Positions 26,235-35,970 of a stretch of DNA of 46,723 nt are shown here, one piece after another. Position 1 is the first letter of the stretch. Each line of letters opens with the position of its first letter. The stretch lies in assembly GCA_015068845.1 (NCBI GenBank), contig SVJR01000010.1, positions 1-46,723 of the forward strand, written 5' to 3'. The notes under the pieces were generated by a model. It saw nothing but the letters and a program-made list of their open reading frames with translations, made no database searches and was not told the DNA's origin. Made by a program: the position numbers and the translations under genes. This DNA is from Oscillospiraceae bacterium. GTDB taxonomy: Bacteria; Bacillota; Clostridia; Monoglobales; Monoglobaceae.

Positions 26235-27407
26235 CTAATCCTGGTTCTTACGCAGGAAAACAGGAACATCTATACCATCGTCCTCGCTGACCTTGTTAAA
26301 GAAATCAACACGCTTTTCAGCCAGAGCTTCCGGTGTGGCAGCAGGCTCTTCAGCTTTTTTTTCTTCCATCTCCTCACGGAGTGCTGTGAATATTCCCTTT
26401 GTTTCGGTCTTGCCGAAGATTGACTCGGTAACTCTGTTTATTTTGGGCATAGCCTTACCCTCGAAGCCTGTTGCAATAACAGTAACCTGAAGCTCGTCGC
26501 CCAGAGTTTCGTCAATGATTGCACCGATAATGATATTTGCATCGTTATCAGCAGCTTCGGTAATAATTTCTGAAGCTGTCTGGATTTCAAGAATACCCAG
26601 GTCGCTGCCGCCGGTAACATTAAGGATAACGCCTTTTGCACCTGTAATATTGGTTTCAAGCAAGGGGCTGTTAATTGCCTTGAGTGCTGCATCGTGTGCA
26701 CGATTTTCGCCGGTTGCCTTGCCGATACCCATATGAGCATAACCGGTGTTCTTCATAATTGTCTTGATATCTGCGAAGTCAAGACTGATAAGACCCGGGC
26801 GTGAAATAAGGTCAGAAATACCCTGAACACCCTGTCTGAGAACATCATCAGCCATTTTGAAGGATTCGGTAAGAGGGGTCTTGTTTTCAGCAATGGCAAG
26901 AAGCTTGTCATTGGGGATAACAACCAATGTATCAACCGAGTTCTTGAGGTTTTCGATACCTACGCCGGCATTTTTCGCACGCATTGCACCTTCAAACCAG
27001 AAGGGCTTTGTAACGATACCAACGGTAAGGATACCGAGTTCCTTTGCGATTTCAGCAACAATGGGAGCAGCCCCGGTACCTGTACCACCGCCCATACCGG
27101 CTGTAACAAATACCATATCTGCGTCCTGAATTGCAAGAGCAATCTCGTCGCGGCTTTCCTCAGCTGCCTTTGCACCGATTTCGGGCACGGCACCTGCACC
27201 CAGACCCTTGGTAAGCTTTGCACCAATCTGAATCTTCTGGGTTGCCTTGGAAAGTGACAAATCCTGTCTGTCCGTATTTATTGATATAAATTCAACGCAC
27301 TGGACTTCTGCGTCAATCATTCTGTTAACTGCGTTGTTACCGCCACCGCCGACACCAACAACTTTTATCTTTGCCGGGCTTGTGGTTTCAGCATCAAACT
27401 CAAACAC
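26235..27407 (-). CDS. ftsZ: Cell division GTPase FtsZ
   Basis: A 390-residue tubulin homologue that forms the cytokinetic Z-ring. Motifs are [16 protein letters not shown] near the N-terminus, the GTP-binding signature [13 protein letters not shown] and NDKLLAI. The C-terminal peptide ([13 protein letters not shown]) is the conserved tail that recruits FtsA, SepF or EzrA-like partners. The start is a GTG at 27407 with AGGAGG 7 bases upstream; a longer in-frame reading ([10 protein letters not shown]...) starts before the ribosome site. ftsA, usually adjacent, is not in the window. It is the last gene of the dcw run and has its own promoter. Confidence 0.98.
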   Translation of the reverse strand: MFEFDAETTSPAKIKVVGVGGGGNNAVNRMIDAEVQCVEFISINTDRQDLSLSKATQKIQIGAKLTKGLGAGAVPEIGAKAAEESRDEIALAIQDADMVFVTAGMGGGTGTGAAPIVAEIAKELGILTVGIVTKPFWFEGAMRAKNAGVGIENLKNSVDTLVVIPNDKLLAIAENKTPLTESFKMADDVLRQGVQGISDLISRPGLISLDFADIKTIMKNTGYAHMGIGKATGENRAHDAALKAINSPLLETNITGAKGVILNVTGGSDLGILEIQTASEIITEAADNDANIIIGAIIDETLGDELQVTVIATGFEGKAMPKINRVTESIFGKTETKGIFTALREEMEEKKAEEPAATPEALAEKRVDFFNKVSEDDGIDVPVFLRKNQD

Positions 27408-27445
27408 AATAATTCCTCCTATCTTTTGAGTAAGCATATATTTCT

Positions 27446-27473
27446 ATTATAACATTTTATAAAATTTTGTAAA
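27446..27473 (-). promoter_or_regulatory. Sigma-A-like promoter of ftsZ
   Basis: On the minus strand TTTACA (27468-27473), 16 bases, TATAAT (27446-27451), about 40 bp before the GTG start. Confidence 0.65.
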
Positions 27474-27537
27474 TACCTAAATCAAAAAAATATTCTTGTT
27501 TTGTTACAAAATTTCAATTTTTTCACTACAAATATGT

Positions 27538-28041
27538 CTATTTTTCATCCGTTTCGGATGTTTCTTCGACATTTTCTCCGGTTTCCGCAGCATCTTCTGC
27601 ATTTTCAGATACTTCATCAGCGGCAACCCCTTCCTCTTCCTGCTCCTCGGCATCAAGTGCCGCTTCAAGCTTAAGTCGGTTTTCGCGTTCTTTTTCCTTT
27701 GCACGCCTTACAAAGTAAACATCAAAGGTAAGCCTACGGATTGACGCCATATTATTAAACATTCTTACGCCAAACACGATAATAACCGCAAACGACAAAC
27801 TGATACCCAATATATTTCCTATAAATGTGAGAAATACTGCAAGAATTGCATTTGAAACAAGACCAATCATAAAAACATTGATATTGAACCGCTTGTTAAG
27901 ATACGCCAGAAGTCCGCCAAATACCGAATCAAGCGCCGCAATGATTGCCACCGCCAGATACGGAAGGGTTGATGAACTGAGGGTATACGGAACAAGCAGG
28001 CCAAGAAGTATTCCGACCAGAACCGCTACAATAAAAAACAT
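27538..28041 (-). CDS. sbp: Small basic protein family (DUF1290) membrane protein
   Basis: 167 residues. The N-terminal ~115 match the small-basic-protein (Sbp/DUF1290) family of the Firmicutes division cluster: three or four membrane helices, with GILLGLLVPYTL, LDSVFGGLLAYLNKRFN and FGVRMFNNMASIRRL. The family protein is about 120 residues; here an extra acidic tail (Glu/Ala/Asp-rich, residues ~120-167) follows. Function is unknown, though Bacillus genes of this family lie upstream of ftsA. Its ATG overlaps the DUF881 stop by 1 base (TAATG), so translation is coupled. Confidence 0.9.
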   Translation of the reverse strand: MFFIVAVLVGILLGLLVPYTLSSSTLPYLAVAIIAALDSVFGGLLAYLNKRFNINVFMIGLVSNAILAVFLTFIGNILGISLSFAVIIVFGVRMFNNMASIRRLTFDVYFVRRAKEKERENRLKLEAALDAEEQEEEGVAADEVSENAEDAAETGENVEETSETDEK

Positions 28042-28793
28042 TATTCTGTCACCTCCGGTTTAACTTCCTGTGCATATTTGAATGTACTCGCACCCGTGTA
28101 TTTCTTTATGAGCAGCTTGTTGCTCCTTCTTATGGTTACATCAATGCCGTAAAAGCCTGCCTCGTCAACTGCACCGCCGGGCATACGGAGTGCATTTTCC
28201 AATGTGTCTGGGTTGCCGATTGCTTTGATTTCAAAGGGGGCTGCCTGTTTGGTGTTGTTAACACTGACAGTCGGACCTGCGCAACGAACTTCACTTGTTG
28301 CAAGGATTCGTTCATCATTAATTGATAAAGCCTCAGCTCCCGATGCACGAAGTTCGTTTAAAATAGTAAGCAGATATGTGTTGTGAACAATCCCATACCC
28401 ATCATTATATACAATATTATTTCCCATATTTTGGGATGTGCCGTCCTTAATTGTAACTATAATCCCGCTGCCCGAAACATCGGTAAGTCCGGCGATAGTT
28501 TCCGCACGGCTGAGCTCCTCTTTAAGTATCTTTGCCGCACCGCCGCTTTCAGTAACCTGTTCTCTGTACTTAACAAGGTCGGTCTGGAGCTCTGAAATCT
28601 GCTGAAGAAGTTTTTCGTTCTTCTCAAGCTCCGCCTTATAGTCCTGCTGTAGCGTTTCAATTCTGTTTGATATCTGGCTTTGTACTGCATTGTTCTTGCG
28701 AACGCCTTTTATCTGCCAGGTTATAGCAAACACCAATATCAACATAACAATTGACATTGAAATCTGAAATTTTTGTTTCTTTTCCAAGTTCAT
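28041..28793 (-). CDS. DUF881 (YlxW-like) membrane-anchored protein
   Basis: A 250-residue protein with one N-terminal membrane helix (ISMSIVMLILVFAITWQI), a coiled coil (~45-95; IETLQQDYKAELEKNEKLLQQISELQTD) and a C-terminal DUF881 fold (SGIIVTIKDGTSQNMGNNIVYNDGYG, INDERILATSEVRCAGPTVSVNN). It is a common dcw-cluster member next to ftsQ and sbp in Firmicutes; the biochemical role is unknown but it is presumed division-related by context. The stop shares a base with the sbp start. Confidence 0.92.
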   Translation of the reverse strand: MNLEKKQKFQISMSIVMLILVFAITWQIKGVRKNNAVQSQISNRIETLQQDYKAELEKNEKLLQQISELQTDLVKYREQVTESGGAAKILKEELSRAETIAGLTDVSGSGIIVTIKDGTSQNMGNNIVYNDGYGIVHNTYLLTILNELRASGAEALSINDERILATSEVRCAGPTVSVNNTKQAAPFEIKAIGNPDTLENALRMPGGAVDEAGFYGIDVTIRRSNKLLIKKYTGASTFKYAQEVKPEVTE

Positions 28794-28811
28794 TCTTCTA
28801 CCTCTTTATAT

Positions 28812-29723
28812 TTACTCAGTTTCAGTTTCGTTGTTTTCGTCCGGTTTTTCAGGGCTTTGCCCGTCTTCCGTTTCCGCCGTCTCGCCTGCAGGCGTTTCCG
28901 CTGTTGTTTGCTCCGGCGACTCGGGCTTTTCGTCCGGATTTTCCCGCGGGCCTACATACAGATTCTGACCTCGGTAGTCAAGGAGCGCCTTTTCATACTC
29001 TGAAAGACTCTCCGAAATCACCTTTTTAACAAAAGTCAGCTTATATTCCATACTTTCGTAGCTGCCAAGCAGGATATAGAGCCTGTCCTCATAGTCAATA
29101 CGGATATCCGATAAATCCGCCACAGATATAGATGTCACCTTGTCCAGCATTTCAAGCTCGTTTAATAGTCCCATACACTCAAGAACCATACCGCTTGCCA
29201 CATCGTCTTTGGCTATCACATTCTCACCAAGTAGCTCCGAAGCAGGGATAAAATCAACAAGCTTTGCCGCCTTTGGCTTTTCCTCGTTTAAATCGGTTAT
29301 CCTGATAATCTGCCCTGTTTCCCTGATATGTATAATACCGGTACTCCCCTCAATATACGCCGCAGTTTTTGCTTCGCGTACCCATATTTTAAGCTTATTG
29401 GGGAACAGCCTCCTTACATTACATTCAGCAATCAACGGATTATCGGCAAGCCGTCTTTTCATCGCTTTTACTCCGGTGCTGAAGATATTTGTGTCGGTTT
29501 TTACGCCGGCAATCTGAATTATCTGTTCCTCGGTCAGGGTTTCCTGCCCGACGCAGATTATGGTTTTTATATTAAAGAACGGAGCTTTAAGAACTGTGAA
29601 AATCACTGCCGCACAAACGAACAGGAACACAAACACAATCAGGCGTCTTTTTATACGATTTTTCTTTTTCTTTTTAAGTAACTGTTTTTTCCTCGCCTCA
29701 AATTCACGTTGTTCAACAACCAT
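28812..29723 (-). CDS. ftsQ: Cell division protein FtsQ/DivIB
   Basis: 303 residues from the ATG at 29723, chosen because AGGAGG lies 8 bases upstream (an earlier in-frame ATG at 29768 has none). The cytoplasmic N-terminus is very basic (KKQLLKKKKKNRIKRR), then one membrane helix (LIVFVFLFVCAAVIFTVL), and a POTRA domain (~50-120; IKTIICVGQETLTEEQIIQIAGVK) with the following FtsQ beta domain. FtsQ/DivIB stabilises FtsL and FtsB at the septum. The C-terminal ~45 residues are an acidic, Glu/Thr/Pro-rich tail. It follows murA, DUF881 comes next. Confidence 0.92.
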   Translation of the reverse strand: MVVEQREFEARKKQLLKKKKKNRIKRRLIVFVFLFVCAAVIFTVLKAPFFNIKTIICVGQETLTEEQIIQIAGVKTDTNIFSTGVKAMKRRLADNPLIAECNVRRLFPNKLKIWVREAKTAAYIEGSTGIIHIRETGQIIRITDLNEEKPKAAKLVDFIPASELLGENVIAKDDVASGMVLECMGLLNELEMLDKVTSISVADLSDIRIDYEDRLYILLGSYESMEYKLTFVKKVISESLSEYEKALLDYRGQNLYVGPRENPDEKPESPEQTTAETPAGETAETEDGQSPEKPDENNETETE

Positions 29724-29788
29724 AAAGCTCCTCCTTTCTGCTTGTCCTGTTGTTTTGCGGTTCACCAAACCGGTGTCCGCAAGCTTTT

Positions 29789-31039
29789 TTAGATTCTTTT
29801 TATTGATGCACCAAGTTGTGCAAATGTATCTTCAATATGCTCATAACCCCTGTCGATATGCGACACTCCGGAAATAATGGTGTCGCCTATTGCCGAGAGC
29901 CCCGCAATCACCAGGGCGGCACCGCCCCGTAAATCTTGAGCCTCGACGCTTGCCCCCTGAATATAATTACAGCCCGTAACCGCCGCAAGCCGGCCGTCGA
30001 CTATTATATCCGCACCCATTTTGATAAGCTCGGGGACATGCTTATACCGGCTTTCGAATATATTTTCCACAAACACGGTTGTTCCGTCTGCCGCAGAAAG
30101 TGCCGACATAAAAAGCGCCTGAGCATCTGTTGGGAATCCCGGATACGGTGATGTCATAATCTTGCCAAGACCGCGCAGCCTTTCGCTGCTCTTAATCCGG
30201 ACATAATCGTGACCGCAGCTTATGCTGCAGCCTGCGCCAGCAAGCATTGACAGAATAAGGCTTATATGGTCGGGATTTACATTTCGCAAAACAGTATCTC
30301 CACCGCAGCTTGCCACCGCACAGAGGCAGGTTGCGGCAAAAATTCTATCCGACATTATATTATACTTCACTTTTTTTAATTTTTCAACACCTAATATACG
30401 AATTGTTTCGGTTCCCGCACCGGAAATTTTTGCCCCCATTGCATTGAGGAAGTTCTGAAGGTCACAAATCTCAGGTTCCCGTGCCGCATTGAGCACTACA
30501 GTCTCGCCCTCTGACAGGGCGGCAAGAAGCATAATATTTTCTGTTGCCCCCACGCTGGGAAAAATCAGATTTATCCGTGCCGGAACAATTTTTTCCGCCT
30601 TACAGTATATTTTCCCGCCAATTTCCTCCACCGAAACACCCAACTGCCTGAACGCTTTGATATGCAAATCTATCGGTCTTAGACCGATACTGCAACCGCC
30701 CGGGTAGGATATTACCGCCTGCTTCAATCTAGAAAGCATCGGTCCGAGAAACAGTACTGACGAGCGCATACTTGCCATAAGTTCCTCACCGATTTCAAAT
30801 CTATGTATATCCGCCGCATTGACTGTCGCCGTGTACTTGCTGTACTCTGTTTTTCCGCCCAGATGTGTTATTATTTTCAATGCTGAGCTTACATCTGCAA
30901 GGTCAGGGCAATTGGTCAGCTCGCACTCATTGGGATTAAGCACTGTTGCCGCAAGTATTGGCAATGCTGCGTTTTTTGAACCTTGACACCGAACCTCACC
31001 GCTCAGCTTTTTTCCGCCGCAGATTGCTATTCTGTTCAC
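29789..31039 (-). CDS. murA: UDP-N-acetylglucosamine 1-carboxyvinyltransferase
   Basis: A 416-residue enolpyruvyl transferase, the first committed step of peptidoglycan synthesis. N-terminal GSKNAALPILAA and the active-site loop YPGGCSIGLRPIDLHIKAFRQLG are intact; the loop Cys is the fosfomycin target, so no intrinsic Cys-to-Asp resistance. The start is a GTG with GGAGG 7 bases upstream. murA in this position replaces the murC/murB genes more usual between murG and ftsQ. Confidence 0.97.
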   Translation of the reverse strand: MNRIAICGGKKLSGEVRCQGSKNAALPILAATVLNPNECELTNCPDLADVSSALKIITHLGGKTEYSKYTATVNAADIHRFEIGEELMASMRSSVLFLGPMLSRLKQAVISYPGGCSIGLRPIDLHIKAFRQLGVSVEEIGGKIYCKAEKIVPARINLIFPSVGATENIMLLAALSEGETVVLNAAREPEICDLQNFLNAMGAKISGAGTETIRILGVEKLKKVKYNIMSDRIFAATCLCAVASCGGDTVLRNVNPDHISLILSMLAGAGCSISCGHDYVRIKSSERLRGLGKIMTSPYPGFPTDAQALFMSALSAADGTTVFVENIFESRYKHVPELIKMGADIIVDGRLAAVTGCNYIQGASVEAQDLRGGAALVIAGLSAIGDTIISGVSHIDRGYEHIEDTFAQLGASIKRI

Positions 31040-31115
31040 CGTAACACCTCCAAAAGAATTACCGATACCTTATACTATGTATTTCTTTGGATTGTGTTAC
31101 TTAGCCGGGGTAGGA

Positions 31116-32222
31116 CTATTTCATCAGTTCTTTCATTATTCTGTAAATCTTATCTGTCGCATCGGTTATGCCGATAGATTTGGAGCAGCGGCTCATCCGT
31201 TCGAGAACCTCTGCATCACCGAGCATGCTGTCTGCCGCCTTTGCAAGGCTTTCAAGCGAGAGTTCGCCCTGACTTATAACAATTGCACCACCGGACTTTT
31301 CCACCGCTCTGGCGTTATGCTCCTGATGATTTCCTGCTACAAACGGGGACGGAATCAGTATTGCCGCCTTGCCAAGTGCTGTCATTTCACTTACCGAGCC
31401 TCCGCTACGGGCGATTATAAGATCTGCCGCATTCAGGGCAAGGTCCATATCGTATATATATTCACTGACCCTGATTTCGGGATATTTTTCAAGGTCAATT
31501 GCTTTCTCTTCAAACCGTTTTTTAACGCCTTCGTACTGATTATTCTTCCCTGTTGACATCAGAATTTGATATTTGTGACTGTCGGCAATTTGAGAAATCC
31601 ATTCCACCGCAACGCTGTTTATCTTCTCCGCACCAAGACTTCCGCCAAAAATCAGTACTACTTTTCTGCTGTCAAGACCAAGCTTTTCGCGAGCTGTTTT
31701 CTTATCACAGGCAAGAATTGACGGACGGACAGGATTGCCCGTAACACGAATACAGGCTTTAGAGCTGAGAAAATTTGCCGCCTCGCCCATACCAAGTGCC
31801 ACAACATCTACAATTTTTGCCAGCATACGCACGGTTACTCCTGGGTACGCATTTGATTCGTGAACAACCGTAGGGATTCCGAGCATTGACGCAGCAAGCA
31901 GGACAGGCCCTGCAACATAGCCACCCGTACCCATAATCGCATCGGGTTTAAATTCCTTGATTATCCGCATTGCGTGGCGTGTTCCGGTAACGAGTTCTGC
32001 CATAGTTCTGACATTTTCAAGGCTGAGACTCCGTTTGAAGCCGTGAATTTTTATAAACTTTATATTAAAGCCCATTTGGGGCACAAGAGTCTTTTCCATA
32101 CCGGTTTCGGTGCCGATAAACAGAAACTCACTTTGCGGCTCCTGTTCCTTTATGTAGTTTGCAACCGCAATAGCAGGGTTGATATGTCCGGCGGTTCCGC
32201 CGCCTGCAAATAAAACTCTCAT
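31116..32222 (-). CDS. murG: UDP-GlcNAc:lipid I N-acetylglucosaminyltransferase MurG
   Basis: A 368-residue GT-B glycosyltransferase that makes lipid II at the inner face of the membrane. Motifs are GGGTAGHINPAIAVANYI (5-22), MGTGGYVAGPVLLAA, NAYPGVTVRMLA, the donor-binding ARSGGSVSEMTALGKAAILIPSP, and HNARAVEKSGGAIVI. It follows ftsW by 84 bp containing a hairpin. The family's usual length is 355-370. Confidence 0.98.
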   Translation of the reverse strand: MRVLFAGGGTAGHINPAIAVANYIKEQEPQSEFLFIGTETGMEKTLVPQMGFNIKFIKIHGFKRSLSLENVRTMAELVTGTRHAMRIIKEFKPDAIMGTGGYVAGPVLLAASMLGIPTVVHESNAYPGVTVRMLAKIVDVVALGMGEAANFLSSKACIRVTGNPVRPSILACDKKTAREKLGLDSRKVVLIFGGSLGAEKINSVAVEWISQIADSHKYQILMSTGKNNQYEGVKKRFEEKAIDLEKYPEIRVSEYIYDMDLALNAADLIIARSGGSVSEMTALGKAAILIPSPFVAGNHQEHNARAVEKSGGAIVISQGELSLESLAKAADSMLGDAEVLERMSRCSKSIGITDATDKIYRIMKELMK

Positions 32223-32275
32223 AATCCAATCCCTTCTGCATCCGCACTTTCTGTGAATGCGTTAAAAATACACTA

Positions 32276-32300
32276 AGAGGCTGATATTTTGTCAGCCTCT
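32276..32300 (-). other. Hairpin between ftsW and murG
   Basis: On the minus strand AGAGGCTGA (32300-32292) and TCAGCCTCT (32284-32276) form a perfect 9-bp stem with a 7-base loop. No T run follows directly, so it is a weak terminator at best and may serve as an attenuator or mRNA processing signal. Confidence 0.45.
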
Positions 32301-32306
32301 GTTAAC

Positions 32307-33521
32307 TCACTTACTTTTATCCAGTTCCTTGCTGTGCGTTGATATATTAAGCACAATACCCATTTCACCCATCGTTATTGCCAGAGCTGTTCCGCCATAA
32401 CTGAAGAACGGCAACGGCATACCGGTAACGGGAATTGATGATGTAACAACCGCAATATTCACAATTGCCTGAATAGCTATCATTGAGGTTATGCCGGTTG
32501 CAAGCAATGTTCCGAACATATCGGGGGCATTGGTTGCAATTTTTATTCCTCTCACAATCAGGAATATGAACAGCGCAACAACCAGTATTGCACCCAGAAG
32601 TCCGAATTCCTCCGCCAGTATCGAAAAGATAAAATCGTTCTGGGGTTCGGGAATGTTCATATACTTTTGGCGGCTTTGGCCTATACCTGCGCCAAAAATT
32701 CCACCCGAGCCAATTGCATACAGTGACTGAACTATCTGCCAGCTGCTTCCCTGAATATCACTAAAGGGGTCGAGAAATGTGGTTACACGGGCAAGACGGT
32801 AGGGAGCTTTTATAACCATAAGAATAATTACCGGAACACCACAAAGACCCAACGCAATAAAGTGCCGGATTTTTGCACCCGCAACCCATAAAAGGATACA
32901 CGCAGTTGCTCCAATCAGCATAGTGCAGCTGAAATGCGGCTCCATCATAAGTACAAGGGCAATTACACCCACCATCACTATATACAGAATAAATACACTG
33001 AACTTATCAAGCTCTTTATAGTTTTTCGAGAGACTATACGAAAAGAATATTATGGTTGCAATCTTTGCTACCTCAGACGGCTGAAAGTTAATCGGGCCGA
33101 TATAAATCCAGCGTCTTGCGTCGTTTATCTTACGGCCGATGCCGGGGACAAGAACCATAATAAGTAAAAATATGCTGAGTGCAAAAAACGGGAACGCCCA
33201 TCTTTTAAGCTTGCGATAATCATAATTTGCCGCCCCGAACATTGCTATACTTCCTAAAATTGCCCAAAGGAACTGGCGTTTGAAAAAGTGAAAGCTGTCG
33301 CCCTGTGATGCGTGGGCAATAGGGCTGCTTGCGCTGAGAACCATTATAAGACCAAATGCCAGAAGAACATAAACGGCCGTTAAAAACTGCTTATCAACAG
33401 ACTTCAGCGTGTTTCGTATCGACTTGATGCTGAGTCCCGGTCTGCGGCTGGCCGTACGGACATTGCCACTTGTCACTCGTCTGTTAACATTATTCATATC
33501 TATCCGGTCAACCCCTTTCAT
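32307..33521 (-). CDS. ftsW: SEDS-family peptidoglycan glycosyltransferase FtsW/SpoVE
   Basis: 404 residues: a ~45-residue cytoplasmic N-terminus, then about ten membrane helices starting at FLTAVYVLLAFGLIMVLSASS. Typical SEDS segments are present: RRWIYIGPINFQPSEVAKIATI, IPEPQNDFIFSILAEEFGLLG, and a C-terminal TGMPLPFFSYGGTALAI. It polymerises lipid II with the class B PBP encoded three genes upstream (37452-39680). In endospore formers this position may be SpoVE. The start is not certain: the first ATG (33521) lacks a good ribosome site and an in-frame ATG at 33497 is possible. Confidence 0.93.
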   Translation of the reverse strand: MKGVDRIDMNNVNRRVTSGNVRTASRRPGLSIKSIRNTLKSVDKQFLTAVYVLLAFGLIMVLSASSPIAHASQGDSFHFFKRQFLWAILGSIAMFGAANYDYRKLKRWAFPFFALSIFLLIMVLVPGIGRKINDARRWIYIGPINFQPSEVAKIATIIFFSYSLSKNYKELDKFSVFILYIVMVGVIALVLMMEPHFSCTMLIGATACILLWVAGAKIRHFIALGLCGVPVIILMVIKAPYRLARVTTFLDPFSDIQGSSWQIVQSLYAIGSGGIFGAGIGQSRQKYMNIPEPQNDFIFSILAEEFGLLGAILVVALFIFLIVRGIKIATNAPDMFGTLLATGITSMIAIQAIVNIAVVTSSIPVTGMPLPFFSYGGTALAITMGEMGIVLNISTHSKELDKSK

Positions 33522-33533
33522 TATTTTCAGGCT

Positions 33534-34511
33534 TTACGCCATATATCCGATTATACACAACATCACAGTTGCCAATGAAAACACTGCAACTATCTTTTTT
33601 TCGCTCCATCCGCACATTTCAAAGTGGTGGTGAATAGGACTCATTTTAAAAATACGCTTACCGGTTTTTTTGAAGTAAGCTACCTGAATTATAACAGAGA
33701 GAGCCTCTGCCACATATACGAAACCGACAATCAGTAGGGCAACCGGATTTTTCAGGTAAATTGCCATTGCTGCAACCGCACCGCCAAGGAACAGGGAGCC
33801 TGTATCACCCATAAACACCTTTGCCGGATTGCTGTTGTAGATAAGAAAACCGACAATTCCTCCAATCAGCGCCGAAGCAAACAGCGCAACCGGAGTTGAG
33901 CCCATTTTGTGCGAAACTATACAGTAAAATAAAGCAACAACAAGTGTAACCGTTCCTGCAAGCCCGTCAAGGCCGTCGGTAAGATTAACACTGTTAACAG
34001 CTGCAAGCATAACAAGTACAATGAACGGTATATACCCGAAATAAGTCAGGTCAATATAAAAATCCACAAACGGAACCTTAACTTCGGTATTGACAACGCC
34101 GCCACATACCATCCATACCGCAAATACGAGCGCCACAAGGAACTGCAGGGCGAACTTCTGACCGGCACGGAGACCTAAATTGCGTTTCAGAATAACCTTT
34201 ATGTAGTCATCAACAAAACCGATAGCACCAAACCCGAACGCCGCAGCCGTAATTGCGAGAACACCCGTAAGTTCGGCAGGGCTACCGATAATTCCTGAAA
34301 TAAACACTCCCAAAACAACCGAAACAAGCAGGGCAATCATAAATATAAAGCCACCCATTGTCGGGGTTCCGGACTTCTTCTGATGCCACGAGGGGCCTTC
34401 CTCACGGATTTCCTGTCCAAATTTCAGTTTGTGTAAAAACGGGATTAAAAATAACCCTGATACAGCCGCCACTATAAACGAAATTGTCGCAATTATAAGT
34501 AATTTAACCAT
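33534..34511 (-). CDS. mraY: Phospho-N-acetylmuramoyl-pentapeptide-transferase
   Basis: A 325-residue multispanning enzyme that makes lipid I. Motifs are GFVDDYIKV, VNLTDGLDGLAGTVT and MGDTGSLFLGGAVAAMAI, with the C-terminal FKMSPIHHHFEMCGWSEKKIV histidine cluster. GGAGG lies just before the ATG. ftsW begins 12 bp after the stop. murD, usually found between mraY and ftsW, is not here. Confidence 0.98.
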   Translation of the reverse strand: MVKLLIIATISFIVAAVSGLFLIPFLHKLKFGQEIREEGPSWHQKKSGTPTMGGFIFMIALLVSVVLGVFISGIIGSPAELTGVLAITAAAFGFGAIGFVDDYIKVILKRNLGLRAGQKFALQFLVALVFAVWMVCGGVVNTEVKVPFVDFYIDLTYFGYIPFIVLVMLAAVNSVNLTDGLDGLAGTVTLVVALFYCIVSHKMGSTPVALFASALIGGIVGFLIYNSNPAKVFMGDTGSLFLGGAVAAMAIYLKNPVALLIVGFVYVAEALSVIIQVAYFKKTGKRIFKMSPIHHHFEMCGWSEKKIVAVFSLATVMLCIIGYMA

Positions 34512-34537
34512 CTTATCCTCCGGATGAACGAATTTAT

Positions 34538-35956
34538 TTATTTTTCCGCCGTTACGATGCCATTAGCTTCCGCTATGAAATCTGCAATTTCTTCAAGGCG
34601 CATACCTCTTGAGCCTTTGAACAGAATAACATCGTTTGGTCTCAAAATCTCCATTATATGCGATTTTGCCGCATTATTATCGTAAAACACATAAAGCTCG
34701 GACGAGTTGAAGCCGTTCTCAATTGCACCCTTTGCCACAAATTCTGCATTTTTGCCTACCGCCACAAGGCAGCCAAGGTCATAATTGCAGCAAAGCGCAC
34801 CAACACCACGATGGGCTTCCTCAGAAAAGTCACCAAGTTCTAACATATCACCCAATACCGCCACCTTGCGGCAAGACTCATCCTTGAATTTCGGCGGGGT
34901 AACCGAAAGGACCTCGAGTCCCGATTTCATTGATGTGGGACTGGCATTATAGCAGTCCTTTATGATGACATAATCGTTTAGCTCAACCGTGTTCTGACGC
35001 ATTCCGGAAGGCGTGAACGCCGCAACTCCCTCAGCAATTTTTGCCATCGACATATTGTATATAACACCGCAAAGAATCGCCGCAAGAGCATTGTAAACAT
35101 GATGGAGTCCCGGAACATTTACCGTAAGCTTTACCGGTTTGCCGTCAACTTTCACTTCAAACTCGGTTCTGTCAGAAAACTTTTTTATATTTTCTGCAAC
35201 TATGTCGCAGTTCTTATTTTCAATTCCGTAAGTAAGCGTTTCAAACGGGAGGTTGCCTATCTGACCCCTTAAAAATTCGTCATCACCGTTAAGAATAACC
35301 GTTCCCGCCGGGCTGAGTCCTTCAAGGATTTCAAGCTTAGCTTTAAGAATATTCTCCTGAGACCCCAGATGCTCAATATGCGAATAACCGATATTGGTTA
35401 TAATCGCAACATCAGGTGCGGCAATACGGGTAAGCCTCGAAATCTCGCCAAAGGCACTCATTCCCATTTCAAACACCGCTATATCATTACTCTTGCTGAG
35501 TCTGAACGCCGTAAGGGGAAGACCTATTTCGTTATTGAAGTTACCCTCGGTTTTAAGAACAGCAAAGCCCGCCGCAAGCACACTTGCGACCATATCCTTG
35601 GTGCTGGTTTTGCCAACACTTCCGGTTATGCCAACCGAAGGAATCAAAAATTCACCGCGATAGCATCTTGCCATATCTCGGAGTGCCGCATAGGTATCCT
35701 CAACCATAATAACCGGGAGATTTCCGGTATTTTCAAAGCTTTTGTCAACCACACAGCATACAGCACCGGCGGCGATTGCCTGGGCTGTAAAATTGTGACC
35801 GTCGAACTTTTCGCCACGGAGTGCCACAAACACTGCACCATCAGATACTTTACGGCTGTCGGTCACTATATCCGCTGCATATATTTTTTCATCACAGTTA
35901 AGCAAAGTTCCGTTTGCGGATTCCGCCAGCTGTTTTAATGTCAGGATTTTATCCAA
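34538..35956 (-). CDS. murF: UDP-N-acetylmuramoyl-tripeptide--D-alanyl-D-alanine ligase
   Basis: 472 residues. The ATP loop is GITGSVGKTSTKDMV, the central ligase domain has FEMGMSAFGEISRLTRIA and NIGYSHIEHLGSQENI, and the C-terminal domain holds DCYNASPTSMKSGLEVL. It adds the D-Ala-D-Ala made by the ddl product. The start is a TTG at 35956 with AGGAG about 12 bases upstream. murE lies 14 bp before it. Confidence 0.96.
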   Translation of the reverse strand: MDKILTLKQLAESANGTLLNCDEKIYAADIVTDSRKVSDGAVFVALRGEKFDGHNFTAQAIAAGAVCCVVDKSFENTGNLPVIMVEDTYAALRDMARCYRGEFLIPSVGITGSVGKTSTKDMVASVLAAGFAVLKTEGNFNNEIGLPLTAFRLSKSNDIAVFEMGMSAFGEISRLTRIAAPDVAIITNIGYSHIEHLGSQENILKAKLEILEGLSPAGTVILNGDDEFLRGQIGNLPFETLTYGIENKNCDIVAENIKKFSDRTEFEVKVDGKPVKLTVNVPGLHHVYNALAAILCGVIYNMSMAKIAEGVAAFTPSGMRQNTVELNDYVIIKDCYNASPTSMKSGLEVLSVTPPKFKDESCRKVAVLGDMLELGDFSEEAHRGVGALCCNYDLGCLVAVGKNAEFVAKGAIENGFNSSELYVFYDNNAAKSHIMEILRPNDVILFKGSRGMRLEEIADFIAEANGIVTAEK

Positions 35957-35970
35957 AGCTGTCCACTCTC

